Source: Melampsora larici-populina 98AG31 (lineage: Eukaryota > Basidiomycota > Pucciniomycetes > Pucciniales > Melampsoraceae). Taken from it: a DNA stretch of 64,000 nucleotides. Below are positions 58,200-64,000 of the stretch, piece after piece. The DNA is taken from NCBI RefSeq assembly GCF_000204055.1, contig NW_006768780.1, forward strand, positions 1,238,558-1,302,557, given 5' to 3'. The notes under the pieces are model-generated. The model did not search any database. It saw nothing but the letters and a program-made list of their open reading frames with translations, and was not told the DNA's origin. The translations under genes and the position numbers were made by a program. The first letter of the stretch is position 1. Each line of letters starts with the position of its first letter.

Positions 58200-58243
58200 A
58201 CGATGATGAGATGAGATGAGATGGATGGATGGATGGATGGATG
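58200..58243 (+). repeat. GATGA / GATG microsatellite
   Basis: Short runs of GATGA then GGAT units (58200-58243) just inside the right end of the Harbinger element. Confidence 0.8.
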
Positions 58244-58499
58244 GAATCGAAACTGATTCGATCGATCTCAAAAACCGTCTGATGATTTTCGATCTTTGAT
58301 CATTATATTCATTTCAAATTGTCGTTACCGAACACTCGAATGGTCATCAAGAGGTCAACATTGATCATTTTGATCTGATGATGACCATTTTGATCGGGTG
58401 TTCGGTAACGGTATATCGCTTTTCCTACCGAACGGGCCCCCTAACCTTCCAATCAACTGATATAAATATCTTTGATGAAACATAAAATATAATCATAAA

Positions 58500-59524
58500 G
58501 GACAGCACTATTTGGCGACCGCTTTTTTCGACCCGATGCCCGGTGGTTTTTGGGTACATATCCGCGGTTTTCTCGCAAACCCGGACCTGACTCTGCCAAA
58601 TTTGGCCGCAGCCGCAGCAAATCCGGGCATCAAATAACTTCCCAGCTTCAACATTGGAAATAGGGCACTTCATCATGGGAAACCGGGCTATCACATCACC
58701 TCCGATCACATTCAAACCGGGCTACCACCTCATTGCGCACTTCAACCCTCTCCTAACACTTTGCAAAACTGTTGATAACTCGCTGGCAAACTAACTGACG
58801 ATCCACGACTATATTGTTGGATCCGCGGACATCAACCTGTAATACATTTTTCTCTTATCACACCTTACCCGATGAGAACAATCAAGATCCGATTGTACTA
58901 GCTTTTATCAACGAAATCATTTCATGAGCTTGGGATTCAAAGAATCTCAATCTCTGACATTTCCGGAAGTTTTTGGCAAGCACCGTTACGCAGCAATGAT
59001 TGATAGCACCAAGATACTGACTTGGATCGAGAGAAATCAAGATCAATTGCATAGGTGGATCAATGAACAAAAATGATCATGTTTTTTTGTGTGATTTTCA
59101 TCTTTGTATCAATGATTGATTTGTTCTTGTGTGTGTAAATTTTCTCACATTTCTGACCCTAATACTCTATCACACTTGTCACTCGTTTGTTTTATCTTTG
59201 CTTTTTTTGTTTGTTTGTTTTTGAGATCAAATAAAAAAACGATCAATCTGTTGTATCTGATAAAGGGATCTTGTGAGTGAGCCAGTCAAGGTGTCAGTCA
59301 AGGGTTGAGAAAGGGAGTCACTCGGTGATTGACTTCATCAATTGACTAGTGAGCTCTAGTGAGCAAGAAAATCAGTCAATTCATTTGGTCAAACACAATG
59401 TTTGCTGAGCCGGCGCAATTTCAAATCAAACCGGGCAATGTTTGAATCAAATAGGGCAATGAATACAAATTACCCAAACTCCGGGGATCGGGTCAAAAAA
59501 AGCGGTTGCCAAATAGTGCCGTCC
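58500..59524. mobile_element. 1,025-bp non-autonomous element with 8-bp target duplication
   Basis: Ends begin GGACAGCACTATTTGGCGAC (left) and GGACGGCACTATTTGGCAAC (right, complement); similarity continues for about 45 bp. An exact 8-bp duplication ATCATAAA lies at 58492-58499 and 59525-59532. An 8-bp duplication fits hAT or the KDZ/Zisupton group; the ends do not decide. CCGGGC-containing motifs recur inside near both ends. No coding region is present. It begins only 58 bp after the right end of the Harbinger element. Confidence 0.85.
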
Positions 59525-59691
59525 ATCATAAAAACATCCAAGATCACAAGAATTGGTAAACAAAACTATATAGATAACAAACCCTCTAGAATCATTACAC
59601 GCTAAAGTGGAAATTGAGGAACCAAAGATCAAAGAGAGGTGTGGGAGGGCAATAAATAGTCATTAGGGAAGCAAAGAAACTTACATCACAG

Positions 59692-59843
59692 CAGGGATGC
59701 AGGAATGAGTACCGAGTATGAGTATATACTCAACTGATACTCACTTTGTATGGGTTTACAGGGCCAAAAATAGGCAAAAATACTCAGTATACTCAATAAT
59801 ACTCACTTTACTGAGTAAACTCATACTCACTCCTGCATCCCTG
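59692..59843. mobile_element. 152-bp palindromic hAT-type MITE
   Basis: Inverted ends start CAGGGATGCAGGAATGAGTA (left) and CAGGGATGCAGGAGTGAGTA (right, complement). An exact 8-bp duplication CATCACAG lies at 59684-59691 and 59844-59851. The interior is rich in GAGTATAC/TACTCA motifs. CAGGG-type ends with an 8-bp duplication are typical of hAT MITEs. Confidence 0.88.
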
Positions 59844-59851
59844 CATCACAG

Positions 59852-61082
59852 ATTGTAATTCACTAGTGAGAAGGATGGGTTGACAAAAGGTGAAGACAGT
59901 CAAGAAGGTACAGTAAAGAGTCAATGATGTTGATTGATAATCATCAAATTCAACCTGTGAGAAACAATCATGTTATAATGCAAAAACCATGTCATTCAAC
60001 ATGACTATCTGTTAATAACTAGTGGTGATCTTCAATGATGTGTGATAGTGGAAAGATGTTTGAAATCAGACATCCAGAAGGCCTCTATGAATACATAACA
60101 TATCAAAGGGTTTTCAGGTGTCACTGACCCCATGTTCCTACCCAGTCTTGGGGAAATCACAGTGCTTGAAGTTGGGCTAAATGGAAAAGTGCTGGTACTA
60201 TAGGCTGATGAGTATTGTAACATGAGAGAAAGGGCAAAGAGTAAAAGGAAAACACATACTTGCACAAAAGCTATGAAACAAACAAAGTTTTCAAACCCAA
60301 ATCCACCACATCCCTCAACAGACATGCTTGCACAAAGGTGTGAAAAAAAAATGCTTTTTTTGTCAAAAAAAAGGTGCTTTTTAAAATCAACAGACAACAA
60401 TACCCTTTGCTCCCATCAGATGGTAGTATTTTCCTTAGGTGTACTGTATAGTCTCATTTGATGCAACCTATTTAAATAGTGTTTCCATTCAAAAAAGCCA
60501 ATGTGCACTTCTTTTTATAAAAAAAAGGTGGACTTGTGCAAGTTAAGGCTGCCAAGTTATCTTGGATCCAAAGATCAAGTCTTCACTGGATGTTAATTGC
60601 CTCAGACAGCCTCAGAGCTTTTGTCCAAAGCCTTGAACCAATCTTTGGCCCTACAGAGTGTTAGATCAATCGATCAGACACCAAAGGCCAGGGGCGATTG
60701 TTATCAAAAACCTCACTGATTCATGAATTCAAGGGATCCCTTTTTGATGGTAGTAACACAGATCCAAAAGTTGCTTCATCCACACTTCAGGCTCATATGG
60801 GAATGAAATTAAAATTAGATTCTTATATTAGGATTTAGATGATCTATTCAACCCGAATTTCAAAAACCTAATCATACCCTCTTCAAACCCACTTCATGCA
60901 TTTGCACTGCAGTAATAAAATTTCTTAAACACTTTTGCAAATACTTCTCTTTGTTTTTGTTTATTTCAACTTTCTTTAAATCAAATAAGAAAAAAAAAAT
61001 CGATCAAGACAAATTATTTTATGATTGAATCAAATTGATGAACCACAAGATGAGATTTCTAATTTTTTCTTTTTGTTGGTTG
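59852..61082. other. Intergenic region
   Basis: About 1.2 kb, T/A-rich near the NAC-alpha 3' end. No gene or clear element is seen. Confidence 0.45.
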
Positions 61083-62006
61083 TTAAGAAGCAGAAATGAT
61101 AGCATTAATTAAATCTCCATCATTTTCTTTTAATGCTTTAACTGTTGAAAAAAGAATCATTCGAAAAAGATTAAATATTTTCATCGCGATTAAGATTGTT
61201 TTTGTTTGTTATATAAGACCAAGCAAAAGAAATCAAGAGTTAGTAAAGTGTTAATTCAACAAAGAAAGAAAGATGATCGAAGCAAGAAAGATGTTTTGTT
61301 TTGTTTCATCACACTCGAAAGAAAAAAAAAGTCACAAGAATCAAAAGTATACTGACCCGCTTTGTTTCTAGAACAATTAACCTGAGTCATGACCGTTTCA
61401 ATATCACTGGGATCAATTCCAGTCTCATCTGCCGGTTCTTGATCATCTTCATTCACATCTGTAATCTTTCCTGCGACTTGTTTACCAGCTGAAACCATTG
61501 ATTCAGCACCGAATCCACCACCACCTCCTCCTCCTCCTCCCAAGTTCAAACCTGGAGCTGTTTCTTCTGTTTTGGCTTCTCCGAAAACTATGTAAACGTT
61601 TGCGGTGGCTGATTTGAAAACTTCTGCATTTGCAATCACAAAGAATTGTTGCTATTGGAAAGAAAGAAGGAAGAAAAGAAAGAACGAGTAAGTGGTTTGT
61701 GTTTTTAAAAAATCGAAACCGAATCAGGTTTGAATAAAGAAAGAAACAAAGAAAAGGGACAACCAAGGTTTGAAAAGATTCAGGTAATAAGTGAAAAAAC
61801 GACTCAACTGATTTAAACTTTCTCATCGTCACTCTATTGATTCCTAAGACTTTCTTAAGACCAAGCTTAGCCAAAGTTTTACGTGCTTTACGTTCTGATT
61901 TGTTGAGGATACTATCATCACCTAAAGTATCATTGATGTCTACTTTTTGATTTGATACTTCATGATCTGAATCGATTTCTGTTAAAGTTGATGGTGGGAT
62001 GGTCAT
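61083..62006 (-). CDS. EGD2: Nascent polypeptide-associated complex subunit alpha
   Basis: NAC-alpha forms a heterodimer with NAC-beta at the ribosomal exit tunnel and shields nascent chains from mistargeting. Exons (minus) are inferred as 62006-61809, 61651-61357 and 61141-61083; phases agree and give 183 aa. The NAC domain begins with the hallmark SERKARKTLAKLGLKKVLGI and continues INRVTMRKF...FFVIANAEVFKSATANVYIVFGEAK. A nine-glycine run (GGGGGGGGGF) lies in the linker. The C-terminal UBA domain is TGIDPSDIETVMTQVNCSRNK plus VKALKENDGDLINAIISAS. Intron 2 is 215 bp, longer than most here. Length matches the family. The yeast name EGD2 is used. Confidence 0.95.
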
Positions 62007-62031
62007 GATGTTGATGGGTTGTGAAGTGAAT

Positions 62032-62060
62032 TGGTTGTGGTGGTGGTGGTGGTGATGATG
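62032..62060 (+). repeat. GGT microsatellite upstream of NAC-alpha
   Basis: A GGT/TGG run followed by GATGATGAT, 26-54 bp upstream of the NAC-alpha ATG, probably in its 5' leader. Confidence 0.8.
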
Positions 62061-63670
62061 AAAGTGGAACTCTGATCGTTTTGATCGGAAGGTTGGGTTT
62101 GAGTTTTTAAAGTTTAACTTGTTTTAACCCATAGACTTTCGTTTTTCATTTCCCATACTTTACTCCATCCATTTTACCACTTCAAATCACAACACCATTT
62201 CTTAAGGTCAATAACACCATGACGTCAACCTCAACCGTCACCTCTTCTTCAGTAACGGAGAACTCAACTAAAGCATCAAGATAGAAATAGATAAAGAACA
62301 TTCAAAACCTCTCCAATACCCTGGGGATCTTGAAATACATTCGAAATAATATTTCATGAGATAAGTAAAGTTGAGTGTAGAAGAATCATATGGTGTCTTT
62401 TATTTCTGTACATTCCAAAAACACAAAACTGACGTAAATTATGTTTTACCGAAAGATCATCATCATCATCATCCAAGTAAATTGTAATCTACGAAAATGA
62501 ATGAAAAAATGATATGAAACCAAAAATTACTTAAGCTGGATCCGAATGGACAAGTTTACCAAGATTGATAATAAGATATTTAAATAAAGAATCAATTGAA
62601 AAGGGCAAAAGATTCAAAAAAATAATCATGATCTTGGAATGAAATTCGAATTTGAAAATTCAAGAGATTCGGTTCGATATCTAGCGTCATTAAATCACAT
62701 CAAATCAACATAAGATTGGAGAATCCTTAAACGGGATGATTCTAATGCTCTACTTGAAGCTTTTGATGATCCAAGTCTTTCAGAAATTCAAAAGATAGTT
62801 TTAAATAGGTTCAAATTAACGACCGAGAATGAAGATTTGGGCTGAGACATTTGAATCTAGGGATTTAAGAAGTCGATTTAGAAGACGCAGGAGAACTTAA
62901 AAGGATTACTACACCAGAGCTGAAAATCTTATATTACTTGAGATATGGAATAAAAGTAAGTCTTGATCTTTAAACTCTCTCCATAACCAAATCCCTTGAT
63001 TTATTCCTGAACATTGATAAGTTTTTCTTGTGATTTTCTTCGTAGATTTGATCGATCAAGTTTACGGGTCAAAACAGAAATTTCTTATCCTGAAAAATCG
63101 AAATGATAATTTTTGGGAATTGAAAGGTTTCGAATTCATTTCAAAACAACATTCTAATCATTAGTATATAACTTGGTTACAAAGCTTTACTAATATTCAT
63201 CTATCAATCCAAATTTATCAAATCGACCTTGATCTAACAAACCATTTTTAATTTAAATACATATCCCAAGACATTTTTATTAGTACGGCCGTTTTTATAG
63301 AGCCTTCAATTATATCGACATCTGATGATTCTAAAATAAACAAGGAAGAAGTAACCAAAAAAAATCTTCTCATAAAGTTTCCGAAATGTTGAACCAACTT
63401 GTTATAACATGAATCAAATCAATCAATAATCTATCTCTTGATTTTACTTACCTAAAGAAGATGAAATCAACTATTGAATTCGAACGCTTCAGGGTTTCAC
63501 TACCTAGGATTTCTTTTGTCCGGTTCTTAAGGAACACGATTCTTGAATAGATTTCAAAATAATGAAAACCTCCAGTTCGATGATCTTGAGCAAACTCTTT
63601 TCTGTATATAATCTTTTCTTTTCTTCATCATCTAGTTTTGCGGATCACTTGAATCAGTTACTAAATTATG
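62061..63670. other. AT-rich intergenic region
   Basis: About 1.6 kb. Around 62700-62960 the plus strand has short protein-like pieces (for example TTPELKILYYLRYGIK) ending in a possible GTAAGT donor near 62954. They do not join into a supported gene. Confidence 0.35.
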
Positions 63671-63677
63671 GGGAGGG

Positions 63678-64000
63678 GGAATTTTACACCGAGTCATTTA
63701 CACCGACTCTTTCGGTGTAAAAACAATCCGGTGTAAAATTCGAGAAAAGGGGGGGTATTTTCGAATTTTACACGTGTTTCAATTTTTTTTCGACTGTGTA
63801 AAAAAAAGCAGTGTAAAAAAAACAGTGTAAAACTCTTCTGCCCGGCCGTGATTTTTAATTTTACACTGGAAAATTTACACCGGAAAATGCTGTGCAAAAA
63901 AAAAACAGTGTAAAAGTCTTGTGCCCCGGCCAAGTTGAAATTTACACCGGATTTCTTACACCGAAGCGGGGCAAGCGGGTAAATTTACACCGGATTCTTT
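63678..64000. repeat. Dense cluster of TTTACAC / GTGTAAA motifs (open at window end)
   Basis: About fourteen copies of TTTACAC or GTGTAAA, many extended to TTTACACCG or CGGTGTAAA, occur on both strands in ~320 bp. This looks like one end of a transposon with subterminal repeats or a satellite-like block. The other boundary is beyond the window. Confidence 0.7.

Larger units (their letters stand above)
53775..58441. mobile_element. PIF/Harbinger transposon, two-gene, degenerate
   Basis: The ends share GGGCCCGTTYGGTA inverted repeats (left GGGCCCGTTTGGTACC, right the complement of GGTAGG...; the right end has two extra G/C bases). A TAA duplication flanks it (53772-53774, 58442-58444), as expected for PIF/Harbinger (TWA target). 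Cargo is a Myb/SANT-like gene on plus (54523-55847) and a DDE transposase on minus (56490-58004), facing each other. Both genes are broken, so this 4.67-kb copy is not autonomous. Confidence 0.9.

Overview
The window looks like nuclear DNA of a basidiomycete, most likely a rust fungus (Pucciniales). Genes are split by many short introns of about 50-100 bp, the sequence is AT-rich, and the gene islands (NOP58, NAC-alpha, a GH5 hydrolase, small secreted proteins) are separated by long transposon-filled gaps. The rust assignment rests on this overall character and on family-level recognition of proteins; no database search was run.

Layout. 1-422 is the end of a Tc1/mariner-type transposase. 804-12154 is an 11.3-kb CMC/Tnp2-type DNA transposon with terminal repeats of about 197 bp and a 3-bp target duplication (AGT), inserted into a tRNA-like sequence. 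It holds a Tnp2-like transposase pseudogene, an F-box gene fragment and an oppositely oriented accessory gene. Its left terminal repeat is itself interrupted twice: by a complete hAT element (898-4509, 8-bp duplication, open 735-aa transposase) and by a 525-bp TA-flanked MITE (4595-5119). 12762-15298 (minus) is a six-exon gene of unknown function with one internal stop. 16551-18053 encodes a seven-helix RTA1-like membrane protein. 19315-19671 (minus) is a small secreted protein. 22119-25070 is a 16-exon secreted GH5 glycosidase. 25738-28251 (minus) is NOP58, whose ATG is split by an intron.

31263-32911 and 42887-44395 are two divergent members of one secreted protein family with the same four-exon layout, all introns in phase 1. 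They are separated by a gene-poor stretch that holds a CACTA-type MITE, a TA-flanked MITE and a MULE-type MITE with an 11-bp duplication. 49593-51003 (minus) is a protein of unknown function with a long low-complexity tail.

52378-59843 is again transposon territory: a pogo-type MITE, a 4.7-kb PIF/Harbinger element (TAA duplication, Myb-like gene plus DDE transposase, both broken), a 1-kb element with an 8-bp duplication, and a 152-bp hAT-type MITE. 61083-62006 (minus) is the nascent-polypeptide-associated complex alpha subunit. The window ends in a dense cluster of TTTACAC/GTGTAAA motifs.

The host genes form no operon or pathway; they are housekeeping genes (NOP58, NAC-alpha) beside secreted proteins of the kind rusts deploy in the host plant. 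The transposons form a layered record whose order of insertion can be read from the target-site duplications.
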